From Rickettsiales bacterium (lineage in GTDB: Bacteria; Pseudomonadota; Alphaproteobacteria; Rickettsiales; UBA1997): DNA of 6,050 nt. The position numbers and the translations under genes were made by a program. Every line of letters starts with the position of its first letter. Position 1 is the stretch's first letter. This document shows positions 1 through 5,674 of this stretch, one piece after another. The stretch covers positions 1 through 6,050 of the forward strand of contig CANGQE010000085.1 of assembly GCA_947455845.1 (NCBI GenBank). Reading direction: 5' to 3'. Below the pieces are notes generated by a model. That model searched no databases, was not told the DNA's origin, and was given only the letters and a program-made list of their open reading frames with translations.

Positions 1-276
1 AACAATATTGTTTTCATAGATGTTGTGCTTTCTTTGTTGACGGTGGCCTATTTTTCTTGGCATGTTTATGTTTTAAAAAAATGCTCGCCCAAAAAACCAA
101 TATTGAGCAAAGAAGAGAAAAAGAGAGCGCGTGAAGAATCTCGTAAAGATTTTGGCAAAAGAATGATGCGTAAATTATTTCTGCAAGAATCTATCTCTAA
201 ATGGGATCCGGCCTTTGTTTCAACGATTATAGATTTATTTTGTATCGCCAGCTTTTTGACTTATTTGTTGAGATAG
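1..276 (+). CDS. 3' end of an unrecognised small membrane protein gene (5' end outside window)
   Basis: The reading frame is open from the first base of the window to the TAG at 274-276, so the gene almost certainly starts upstream; the GTG at position 25 is internal and has no ribosome binding site in view. The visible 91 residues have three parts: a hydrophobic stretch (about residues 3-25, rich in V, L, F and Y), a strongly basic and charged middle (about 28-60, with 'KEEKKRAREESRK'), and a second hydrophobic stretch at the C-terminus (about 72-90, 'TIIDLFCIASFLTYLL'). This fits a small protein with two membrane segments joined by a positively charged loop, which would be expected on the cytoplasmic side. 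I do not recognise the family and assign no function. The gene converges on folC, and a palindromic repeat begins about 40 bases after its stop. Confidence 0.6.
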   Translation, partial: NNIVFIDVVLSLLTVAYFSWHVYVLKKCSPKKPILSKEEKKRAREESRKDFGKRMMRKLFLQESISKWDPAFVSTIIDLFCIASFLTYLLR

Positions 277-317
277 GAGTTTGAGTAATTTGGTTTAAAG
301 AGTTAATACGAGGCAAT

Positions 318-370
318 CCCTTTTTGAAAAAGAGGGTGGATGATCGCGTTAGCGATCAGACGGGTGATTT
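318..370 (+). repeat. Dispersed repeat family 1, copy A
   Basis: The copy has an outer hairpin (318-336, stem of the CCCTNTTT/AAAGAGGG type, loop GAA), then TGG, then a central hairpin (TGATCGC 341-347 with GCGATCA 352-358, loop GTTA), then the conserved tail GACGGGTGATTT (359-370). The outer stem and tail match the copies at 4601-4656 and 5540-5597, while the central hairpin differs. It faces copy A' (391-445) across 20 bases, and the tail's GACGGG (359-364) can also pair with CCCGTC (372-377). It lies about 40 bases downstream of the stop at 276. Confidence 0.85.
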
Positions 371-390
371 GCCCGTCACTTGCTCATTTT

Positions 391-445
391 AAATCACCCT
401 TCCGCCGCTATCGCGGCTCCCTCCCTCTTTTGCAAAGAGGACTTT
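391..445 (-). repeat. Dispersed repeat family 1, copy A' (inverted, divergent)
   Basis: Read on the minus strand this is the same repeat as copy A: an outer hairpin (CCTCTTT 424-430 with AAAGAGG 434-440), a G-rich link, a central hairpin (GCCGC 404-408 with GCGGC 413-417) and a GGGTGATTT tail (391-399). It is the most divergent of the four copies. Its outer end lies 8 bases beyond the folC stop, so in folC mRNA the hairpins would form just after the coding region and could act as a terminator or 3' stabiliser. No clear U-run follows. With copy A it forms a paired inverted unit of about 130 bases, like a BIME made of two REP sequences. Confidence 0.75.
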
Positions 446-453
446 CGCACAAT

Positions 454-1845
454 TTAAATATTATCCCCTAAAAAACTTCCCGCCAAATAAAGTGAGCCGC
501 AAACTAGTATCAGGGCTTTTTCATCAGATTTGTGAAGTGGTAAAATTTTCTTAAAAGCCTCGTCAAAATTTTCCGCTGTCATTGCCTTAATTCCAACTTT
601 CTTAGCAATCTCTAAAATTTCCTCTGCCTTGCGTGACTTGGCTTCATCAGGGATAGTTAGGGTGATTAGTTGGTCAGTTTCTTTCCCAATTTTTTTCAAA
701 AAATCTTCACAGTTTTTATCTTGAAGCATTGAAAAAATTACGAAGATTTTTTGAGGATTGGATCCTGAAACAAGTTCAGGATGACGATGAGGGGAGATCT
801 TAGAGTTATTGTCATCCTGAACTTGTTTCAGGATCTGTCTCGCGGAAGATTTACTAGTCCTCCTCTTACCTTGCAAAAACCTCTGAATCGTCGCAGCTCC
901 CTGCAAATTATGACTCCCATCCAAATAAAGCTCAAAATTATTCGGCAAAATTTTAAAAAATTTCCCCGATTCAATTTTCTGCAAACGTGCTGGCCAGAAT
1001 GTTTTAGTTAAAGCTGCTCGAATATGTTCTTCACTGATTTGAAATTTACTTTGCGTTAGCGCCACTGCAATTGCCAAAGCAGCATTTTCAATTTGGTGAC
1101 TTCCGGCAAGTGACGGCAAAGGTAAAGAAAATTCCCGCCCAAAATCGCTAAACAAAAATCCGTTTTTTAATTTTTTAATTTTCCAATTTTGGTTGATAAT
1201 ATTAACTTCTGATCCGATCTCCTGCGCCTGCTTTTTAAGTGTTTGCAGCGCTGAAGGTTTTTGTTTTCCAATAAAAGTTGGGCAATTTTTTTTAATTATT
1301 CCGCCTTTTTCAAAAGCAATTTTTGCTAAAGTTTTTCCCAGAAATTCCGTGTGATCTAGCGAGACCGGTGTGATGATTGAACATAAAACCTCAGATACAA
1401 CATTGGTGGCATCAAGCCTACCGCCCATTCCGGTCTCAAGTAAAAGCAAGTCTGCTCGAACGCGGCTAAAAGCTAAAAAAGCAGCAACTGTAATTCCTTC
1501 AAAAAAAGTCACCGAAATTGCCGGAGATTTTTCGGCAGCATTTTTGCATTCACTGAAAATTTCATTTAAAAATTCATCAGAAATTTCTTGTCCGGCAAGA
1601 ACAATTCTTTCATTAAAATTAACGAGGTGAGGTGAAGTGTAGCTGTGAATTACAAGGCCCGACTCGGCAAAAATAGCTTTTAAGAAAGACAGAGTTGAGC
1701 CCTTACCATTAGTGCCGGCAAGGTGAATTACCGGCGGAAGTTTTAAATGAGGATTTCCCAATCTGGCCAGTAATTCGTAAACCCGCGTTAGGCCCAAATC
1801 AATATCGCGATAACCTTGGGGATTGGGCCAAAATGGAAGATGCAC
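454..1845 (-). CDS. folC: Bifunctional dihydrofolate synthase / folylpolyglutamate synthase
   Basis: FolC is a cytoplasmic Mur-ligase-type enzyme. It joins L-glutamate to dihydropteroate using ATP and then extends the glutamate tail of folates. Visible motifs are the P-loop GTNGKGS (44-50, Lys48), 'SYTSPHLVNFNERI' (68-81), 'TFFEGITVAAFLAF' (113-126), 'LLLETGMGGRLDATNVV' (134-150), 'SLDHTEFLG' (162-170), FEKGGI with the expected carbamylated lysine at 180, 'AGSHQIENA' opening the C-terminal half, and DGSHN (309-313). All the main catalytic motifs are intact. At 463 residues it is longer than the usual 420-440, because residues about 337-362 are encoded by a palindromic repeat (760-836) inserted in frame between the DGSHN region and 'KIFVIFSMLQDKN'. 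The start is GTG at 1845-1843; the upstream yihY stop is in the same frame and only TTT, ATT and CCC lie between, so no better start exists. No clear Shine-Dalgarno is visible, so translation is probably coupled to yihY. Identification is firm; whether the insert affects activity is unknown. Confidence 0.95.
   Translation of the reverse strand: MHLPFWPNPQGYRDIDLGLTRVYELLARLGNPHLKLPPVIHLAGTNGKGSTLSFLKAIFAESGLVIHSYTSPHLVNFNERIVLAGQEISDEFLNEIFSECKNAAEKSPAISVTFFEGITVAAFLAFSRVRADLLLLETGMGGRLDATNVVSEVLCSIITPVSLDHTEFLGKTLAKIAFEKGGIIKKNCPTFIGKQKPSALQTLKKQAQEIGSEVNIINQNWKIKKLKNGFLFSDFGREFSLPLPSLAGSHQIENAALAIAVALTQSKFQISEEHIRAALTKTFWPARLQKIESGKFFKILPNNFELYLDGSHNLQGAATIQRFLQGKRRTSKSSARQILKQVQDDNNSKISPHRHPELVSGSNPQKIFVIFSMLQDKNCEDFLKKIGKETDQLITLTIPDEAKSRKAEEILEIAKKVGIKAMTAENFDEAFKKILPLHKSDEKALILVCGSLYLAGSFLGDNI
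760..836. repeat. Palindromic element (family 2) inserted in frame in folC
   Basis: Two inverted 26-base arms (760-785 and 811-836) differ only at the outermost base and flank a 25-base centre. Each arm is itself a small hairpin: on the plus strand the right arm has a 7-bp stem (ATCCTGA 814-820, TCAGGAT 828-834) around the loop ACTTGTT. In folC it encodes residues about 337-362, including 'QILKQVQDD' and 'HPELVSGS', which are recurrent peptides produced by this kind of palindromic repeat. FolC homology resumes on both sides in the same frame, so it behaves like a tolerated coding insertion comparable to Rickettsia palindromic elements. Its arms are related to those at 5675-5777. Confidence 0.9.
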
Positions 1846-1854
1846 GGGAATAAA

Positions 1855-2745
1855 TTATTTTTTTTCTTTGAGGAAGACTTGGTAGGTGCGGTAAAAATGG
1901 TAGTTAAACTCGGCGCCAAAAATAAAAGCCAGACTGATTAAGTAAAAAAACATCAGCGACACAATCATGCCGGCAAGTGAGCCGTAAACCAAGTTGAATT
2001 GATGAAAATGCTCCAGATAAAGCGAGAATAGCTTTTCTAAACTAACCCACAAAGTTACTACTACTATTGATCCCGGAACAGTTTGAGTAATTTTCTGCCG
2101 AGCATTGGGTAGTTCGTAGTAAAGCAGAGAGGTGGCGCAAACTAGCAACATAAAAATTGCGGCGTGGCGTAAATAGAAAAAGTCGTAATCAAATTGTAAA
2201 TGAACCGAGAATTTTTCTTCAATTCCTTTCAGAGTAGTGGGCACGATGATGAAAATAATGATGCCGATAACAATCGAAAAAATAATCGCAAAAAATTCTA
2301 TAATACTGATGAAGCGCCGCCATAGATAAGGTGGCGGATAGGCGATGCGGTAGGCGCGGTTTAAAATTGTACGACAACCTTCAACCGAGGAAGATGCGGT
2401 CCAGATCACACCGATAATCGCAATGGTTAGAAAACTTTGCGGCGGCCCTGAAACAATTTCGTTAATACGCGGTGCCAAAGTTTCGGCCATTTCTCTGGGG
2501 ACAGAAGCTAAAATCATATTCACCGCTCTTGCGCCAATTTCAGAAGCACCAAAAAGCCCGATGATGGAGATTAAGAAAATCAAAAAAGGAAAAAGTGCAA
2601 GTATGCTTAAAAAAGCCAAATATCCGGCGTGTTCAATACCATCTTGACGAATAGTATCAATGACAGAAATGCGGGCAATTTTTAGCGGAATCACAAAATA
2701 CTTGTGAAAACAATAGTCGGATTTTGAGCGATGTTTGAGAGGCAT
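1855..2745 (-). CDS. yihY: YihY/BrkB (UPF0761) family inner-membrane protein
   Basis: This 296-residue polytopic membrane protein belongs to the YihY/BrkB family, once misnamed ribonuclease BN. The family is widespread and its biochemical role is not settled; proposed roles include transport and serum resistance. Family hallmarks are the N-terminal 'HAGYLAFLSILALFPFLIFL' (39-58), 'IWTASSSVEGCRTILNRAYR' (114-133), and the C-terminal 'YGSLAGMIVSLMFFYLISLA' (254-273) followed by FGAEFN (276-281). Six membrane segments are likely, near 42-64, 103-121, 146-169, 193-210, 222-244 and 256-278. Length is normal for the family. The ATG at 2745 is the only good start and no strong ribosome binding site precedes it. 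The gene ends 9 bases before folC, so the two are very probably co-transcribed. A hairpin repeat separates it from the GNAT gene upstream. Family assignment is secure; function is unknown. Confidence 0.9.
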   Translation of the reverse strand: MPLKHRSKSDYCFHKYFVIPLKIARISVIDTIRQDGIEHAGYLAFLSILALFPFLIFLISIIGLFGASEIGARAVNMILASVPREMAETLAPRINEIVSGPPQSFLTIAIIGVIWTASSSVEGCRTILNRAYRIAYPPPYLWRRFISIIEFFAIIFSIVIGIIIFIIVPTTLKGIEEKFSVHLQFDYDFFYLRHAAIFMLLVCATSLLYYELPNARQKITQTVPGSIVVVTLWVSLEKLFSLYLEHFHQFNLVYGSLAGMIVSLMFFYLISLAFIFGAEFNYHFYRTYQVFLKEKK

Positions 2746-2755
2746 TCTGGGAAAA

Positions 2756-2813
2756 TTAAGAAGTAGGAATTAAGAAGTAAGAATTGGGCGGTAATTCCTA
2801 CTTCTTAATTCCT
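2756..2813. repeat. AT-rich hairpin with internal tandem duplication between GNAT gene and yihY
   Basis: The 21-base arms at 2765-2785 and 2793-2813 are inverted complements with one A/C mismatch, and enclose the short loop GGGCGGT. The left side also holds a near-exact 14-base tandem duplication (2756-2769 and 2770-2783; TTAAGAAGTARGAA). The hairpin overlaps the TAG stop of the GNAT gene (2814-2812) and lies just upstream of yihY. In the minus-strand transcript it could weaken read-through or protect the GNAT mRNA end. The bases after it include TTAATTTT but not a classic U-run, so I do not call it a terminator. Confidence 0.8.
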
Positions 2814-3231
2814 AGCAGTTTTTTCTAAAAAAGAATCCGTCCAAAATAAATTTTTCGCGAGAAAATATTTTTTGCGATTCTTGTCTTTTGGTTTCGAGAT
2901 TGCCGATGATGTTTTTACATTTAAGGTTGGTGGCTTGCCATTCAACCCAGCGCATTAAAATTTTTCCGACGCCGATGCCGCGTTTTTTGCGGTCGATCAT
3001 AAAATCTTCAATCTCAAGGGCTTTGCCATAATGTAATTTTTGAACTGGTCGGATGCCGACAACTCCGATACAGTTTTTTTCTTCAAAAACTCCGGCCATT
3101 TTGTAACCGTTTTGTATCATGTTTGAAATATCATCGACGTAATTTTCTCGATTTAATTCGTCGTAAATTTGCAGCATTACTGCAAAGGTATCTAAAATTT
3201 CTTCTCGGGTTTGAATTTCTTTTATTTGCAT
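2812..3231 (-). CDS. GNAT-family N-acetyltransferase
   Basis: This predicted cytoplasmic acetyltransferase of about 139 residues would use acetyl-CoA to acetylate an unknown amine. Strand beta-4 and motif A of the GNAT fold are visible as 'ALEIEDFMID' (about 71-80) followed by the acetyl-CoA pyrophosphate-binding turn 'RKKRGIGVGK' (81-90, the R-G-x-G-x-G pattern). The preceding 'CIGVVGIRP' is a typical central strand and 'SQKIFSREKFI' matches the C-terminal helix and strand (usually 'A..FYEKLGF'). Length is standard for a single GNAT domain. The frame is open upstream to 3312, but the ATG at 3231-3229 is preferred because AAAGGA lies 8 bases ahead of it and the extra 27 residues (arginine- and proline-rich) have no place in the fold. 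Substrate cannot be predicted. It may head the cluster GNAT-yihY-folC, with a 66-base gap and a hairpin before yihY. Confidence 0.85.
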   Translation of the reverse strand: MQIKEIQTREEILDTFAVMLQIYDELNRENYVDDISNMIQNGYKMAGVFEEKNCIGVVGIRPVQKLHYGKALEIEDFMIDRKKRGIGVGKILMRWVEWQATNLKCKNIIGNLETKRQESQKIFSREKFILDGFFFRKNC

Positions 3232-3239
3232 TTTAAATA

Positions 3240-3245
3240 TCCTTT
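3240..3245 (-). promoter_or_regulatory. Shine-Dalgarno site of the GNAT gene
   Basis: AAAGGA on the minus strand sits 8 bases before the ATG at 3231-3229. It is the clearest ribosome binding site in the window and decides the start against the longer frame beginning at 3312. Confidence 0.75.
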
Positions 3246-3338
3246 GGAAAACTATGCGTCCAAATGGCTGTGGACGTGGCCTGAGAGGGTTTTTAAAAAA
3301 CCTACAAAACATCTTTAATAATCAATCTAAAAATTCAA

Positions 3339-4592
3339 ATGAAAACTCCTAAAGCTGCAAAACCTGCTGTTGCAAACAATAAAATCAAAAAAGTTGTTTT
3401 GGCCTATTCCGGTGGTTTAGACACCTCGGTTATTTTAAAATGGCTGCAAGAAAACTATGGTTGCGAAGTTGTAACTTTTACCGCCGATTTAGGACAAGGT
3501 GAAGAGCTTGAACCAGCTCGTGCTAAAGCTGAAAAAATGGGTGTGAAACAAATTTTTATTGAAGATCTACGCGAAGAATTTGTGCGCGATTACGTATTCC
3601 CAATGTTCCGTGCCAACACTTTGTACGAAGGTGTTTACTTACTTGGAACCTCAATTGCCCGCCCGCTAATTGCTAAAAAACAAATTGAAATTGCCAAATT
3701 AGTTGGCGCTGACGCTGTTGCTCACGGTGCCACCGGCAAAGGAAATGACCAAGTTCGCTTCGAACTTTCTTACTACGCCAACAAGCCCGACATCAAAATT
3801 ATCGCCCCTTGGCGTGAATGGGATTTAAACTCCCGCACCAAACTAATCGCCTACGCCGACAAGCACGGAATCCCTGTTGCCAAAGATAAACGCGGCGAAT
3901 CACCTTACTCAGTTGATGCGAATTTGCTTCACACTTCATCGGAAGGAAAAGTTTTGGAAGACCCGTCACAAGCCGCTCCAGAATATGTTTACCAAAGAAC
4001 TGTAAGCCCTGAAAAAGCTCCAAATAAAGCGACTCTAATCGACATCGAATTCAAAAATGGCGACGCCATTGCCATCAACGGCAAAAAAATGTCACCTGCG
4101 ACAATTCTAACTAAGTTAAACGAACTAGGAGGAGCCAACGGAATCGGCCGTCTCGACCTAGTTGAAAACCGCTTCGTGGGAATGAAATCACGCGGCGTTT
4201 ACGAAACTCCAGGAGGAACAATTCTACTAGTAGCACACCGTGCCATCGAATCTCTAACCTTAGACCGCGAAGCCGCCCACCTAAAAGACGAAATCATGCC
4301 GAAATACGCCAGCCTAATCTATAACGGCTTCTGGTTCTCTCCTGAGCGCGAAATGTTGCAAGCCTTAATCGACAAATCCCAAGAAAACGTCGAAGGAACT
4401 GTAACCATAAAACTCTACAAAGGCAGCGCCACCGTAGTCTCCCGTAAATCCGTAAAAAGCCTATACAGTGAAGCCCACGTAACCTTCGAAGAAGACGCCG
4501 TCTACGACCAAAAAGACGCGGCTGGCTTCATCAAACTAAACGCGCTGCGCTTAAGAATCGGCGCTAGAGCGAATGCGAAAGGTAAAAAGTAA
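3339..4592 (+). CDS. argG: Argininosuccinate synthase
   Basis: ArgG condenses citrulline and aspartate with ATP to argininosuccinate, the penultimate step of arginine synthesis, in the cytoplasm. The ATP-binding PP-motif AYSGGLDTS is at 22-30; other family blocks are 'GTSIARPLIA' (103-112), 'AHGATGKGNDQVRFE' (128-142), PWREW (157-161), 'NLLHTSSEGKVLEDP' (195-209) and 'GRLDLVENRFVGMKSRGVYE' (270-289), so the active site appears complete. At 417 residues it is slightly long because of an N-terminal extension of about 16 residues (MKTPKAAKPAVANNK) before the usual KKVVLAYSGG start; no other ATG is available and no clear Shine-Dalgarno precedes it. It is divergent from the GNAT gene across 107 bases. 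argH and other arginine genes are not in the window. Leucine codon choice changes from mostly TTA/TTG/CTT to mostly CTA near residue 210-230. A repeat copy starts 8 bases after the stop. Confidence 0.97.
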   Translation: MKTPKAAKPAVANNKIKKVVLAYSGGLDTSVILKWLQENYGCEVVTFTADLGQGEELEPARAKAEKMGVKQIFIEDLREEFVRDYVFPMFRANTLYEGVYLLGTSIARPLIAKKQIEIAKLVGADAVAHGATGKGNDQVRFELSYYANKPDIKIIAPWREWDLNSRTKLIAYADKHGIPVAKDKRGESPYSVDANLLHTSSEGKVLEDPSQAAPEYVYQRTVSPEKAPNKATLIDIEFKNGDAIAINGKKMSPATILTKLNELGGANGIGRLDLVENRFVGMKSRGVYETPGGTILLVAHRAIESLTLDREAAHLKDEIMPKYASLIYNGFWFSPEREMLQALIDKSQENVEGTVTIKLYKGSATVVSRKSVKSLYSEAHVTFEEDAVYDQKDAAGFIKLNALRLRIGARANAKGKK

Positions 4593-4600
4593 CTCGGTCA

Positions 4601-4656
4601 AAAGCCCTCTTTGAAAAAGAGGGTGGCGCCGCACAAAGTGCGGTGACGGGTGATTT
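4601..4656 (+). repeat. Dispersed repeat family 1, copy B
   Basis: The outer hairpin is CCCTCTTT (4605-4612) with AAAGAGGG (4616-4623), loop GAA. The central hairpin is CCGCAC (4629-4634) with GTGCGG (4638-4643), loop AAA, extendable by a G-T and a C-G pair. The tail is GACGGGTGATTT (4645-4656). It starts 8 bases after the argG stop, where its hairpins could mark the mRNA end, although no U-run follows. Its inverted partner is at 5540-5597, on the far side of the DUF2971 gene. Apart from the central hairpin the two copies are almost identical. Confidence 0.9.
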
Positions 4657-4712
4657 GCGTGAAGCGATCTCGGTGTGAATTTGCAAAAATTACAAAATCC
4701 GTTTCAGTAAAA

Positions 4713-5531
4713 ATGACCCAATATTTATATCACTACACAGGTCTAGAAGGTTTAAAGGGTATCCTAGAAAACGATTGTTTGTGGGCCACGGATGCTTTCA
4801 AAAGTAATGATTCTACAGAGATACAATGGGGATTAGAAATTTTAGAAAAAAAATTAATCAAGGCTGGAATTGGTGAGCATGACGTCAAAATTTTTATCAG
4901 CTCTATTTGGAAGGCGATCAACGAAAAGGCTAAAGGTTTTTTTCTAACCTGCTTTTCTGGAGTGATTAAAAATGGATACCGCGAAGATCATGGGGTATTG
5001 AGTCAGTGGCGTGGGTACGGTTCTTACGCAATAAAATTTGAGCAAAAAAAATTGGAAGATTTTTTTAAAACAGAAGATTTTGGAGATCAGATTGCAATCT
5101 CTGATTTTAATGATGGGGTTAAGTATTTTGATCGCGAGGGAAAGTGTTCCGAGGGATATTTTAAGAATGAGTTTTATTCATTAAAAGAAGCCGCTCTTCT
5201 AAAAGAGAAATTTTCAGAACTTGACGAAGATGCTTTTGGAGAAGTTCTCAAAAATTTTTGTATATGCCTCCTTCTCTCAAAGCATGTGGGCTTTGAGGAG
5301 GAATTGGAGAGGAGATGTGCCTACATTATCTGGAAGGGCAATGAAGAAATAAAAGAAGTAACCAAGATCTATTCAGATAGAAGATACATAAAAAGATTTG
5401 TTGGCGGAATACGCAGTGCGATCGAAAGCGTTATAATCGGTCCAATGTCTGATTACAAGGAGGGCGAGATCTTCTTATCACAGCAGGGAATAAAATTTTA
5501 TAGATCTGAAACGCCATTTTTAGTAAAATAG
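4713..5531 (+). CDS. DUF2971 domain protein (accessory gene)
   Basis: The 272-residue soluble protein has no signal peptide or membrane segment. It carries the marks of the DUF2971 family: an N-terminal 'YLYHYTGLEGLKGILENDCL' (4-23) with WATD soon after and SND (31-33), a central 'LTCFSG' (78-83), 'LSQWRGYGSYAIKFE' (96-110), a late acidic block 'HVGFEEELERR' (191-201, the usual 'pGF.EE.EWR' site), and 'IESVIIGPM' (237-245). The molecular function is not established. The early H-Y-T motif and late glutamates recall ADP-ribosyltransferase-like folds, but that is my inference. The frame is open back to a GTG at 4650, but that lies inside repeat copy B and the 21 extra residues do not fit the family, so the ATG at 4713 is chosen even though no strong ribosome binding site is seen. 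Inverted copies of repeat family 1 enclose the gene and a RhuM-family gene follows, an accessory-island setting. Its TTA/TTG/T-ending codon style is unlike the CTA-rich end of argG. Confidence 0.8.
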   Translation: MTQYLYHYTGLEGLKGILENDCLWATDAFKSNDSTEIQWGLEILEKKLIKAGIGEHDVKIFISSIWKAINEKAKGFFLTCFSGVIKNGYREDHGVLSQWRGYGSYAIKFEQKKLEDFFKTEDFGDQIAISDFNDGVKYFDREGKCSEGYFKNEFYSLKEAALLKEKFSELDEDAFGEVLKNFCICLLLSKHVGFEEELERRCAYIIWKGNEEIKEVTKIYSDRRYIKRFVGGIRSAIESVIIGPMSDYKEGEIFLSQQGIKFYRSETPFLVK

Positions 5532-5539
5532 CCCTAAGT

Positions 5540-5597
5540 AAATCACCCGTCTGACTGCTTCACGCAGTCATCCACCCTCTTTTTCAAAGAGGGCTTT
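5540..5597 (-). repeat. Dispersed repeat family 1, copy B' (inverted)
   Basis: Read on the minus strand it has the outer hairpin (5593-5575), TGGA, the central hairpin TGACTGC/GCAGTCA (5570-5564 with 5558-5552) and the tail GACGGGTGATTT (5551-5540). Its inner end is 8 bases after the DUF2971 stop. It is the inverted partner of copy B at 4601-4656. The two share outer stem and tail almost base for base but have unrelated central hairpins. Confidence 0.9.
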
Positions 5598-5600
5598 CCT
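5575..5600 (+). terminator. Possible terminator after the DUF2971 gene, formed by repeat copy B'
   Basis: CCCTCTTT (5575-5582) pairs with AAAGAGGG (5586-5593) around the loop TTC and is followed by CTTTCCTT. The stem is 8 bp and the tail is pyrimidine-rich but not a pure T-run, so intrinsic termination is plausible rather than certain. Confidence 0.35.
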
Positions 5601-5674
5601 TAGCTCTTGTTCACGACTATCTAAAACACATCATTCTCTGACAGAAAGTTTTTGCTCCCAACTTTCCCACACGT

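Noticed and set aside
25..276. Complete small gene starting at GTG 25
   Set aside because: The frame is open to the window edge and no ribosome binding site is visible, so a truncated longer gene is the simpler reading.
781..1011. Open frame on the plus strand encoding 'VILNLFQDL'
   Set aside because: It lies antisense to folC, and its recognisable peptide is only the translation of the palindromic insert; no homology is expected beyond it.
3232..3312. 27-residue N-terminal extension of the GNAT protein
   Set aside because: A good Shine-Dalgarno precedes the internal ATG at 3231, and the extension is arginine/proline-rich and outside the fold.
3300..3338. ArgR-type operator or strong promoter upstream of argG
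   Set aside because: The region is AT-rich and contains a TAATAAT, but no clear ARG-box palindrome or well-spaced -35/-10 pair could be defended.
3799..4023. Minus-strand open frame inside argG
   Set aside because: It is fully antisense to conserved argG coding sequence and its translation shows no recognisable domain.
4650..4712. Upstream GTG start for the DUF2971 gene
   Set aside because: The GTG lies inside repeat copy B and the extra 21 residues do not resemble the family N-terminus, which begins just after the ATG at 4713.
4590..5610. Target-site duplication around the repeat-bracketed DUF2971 gene
   Set aside because: The bases outside 4601 and 5597 were compared and no convincing matching direct repeat was found.
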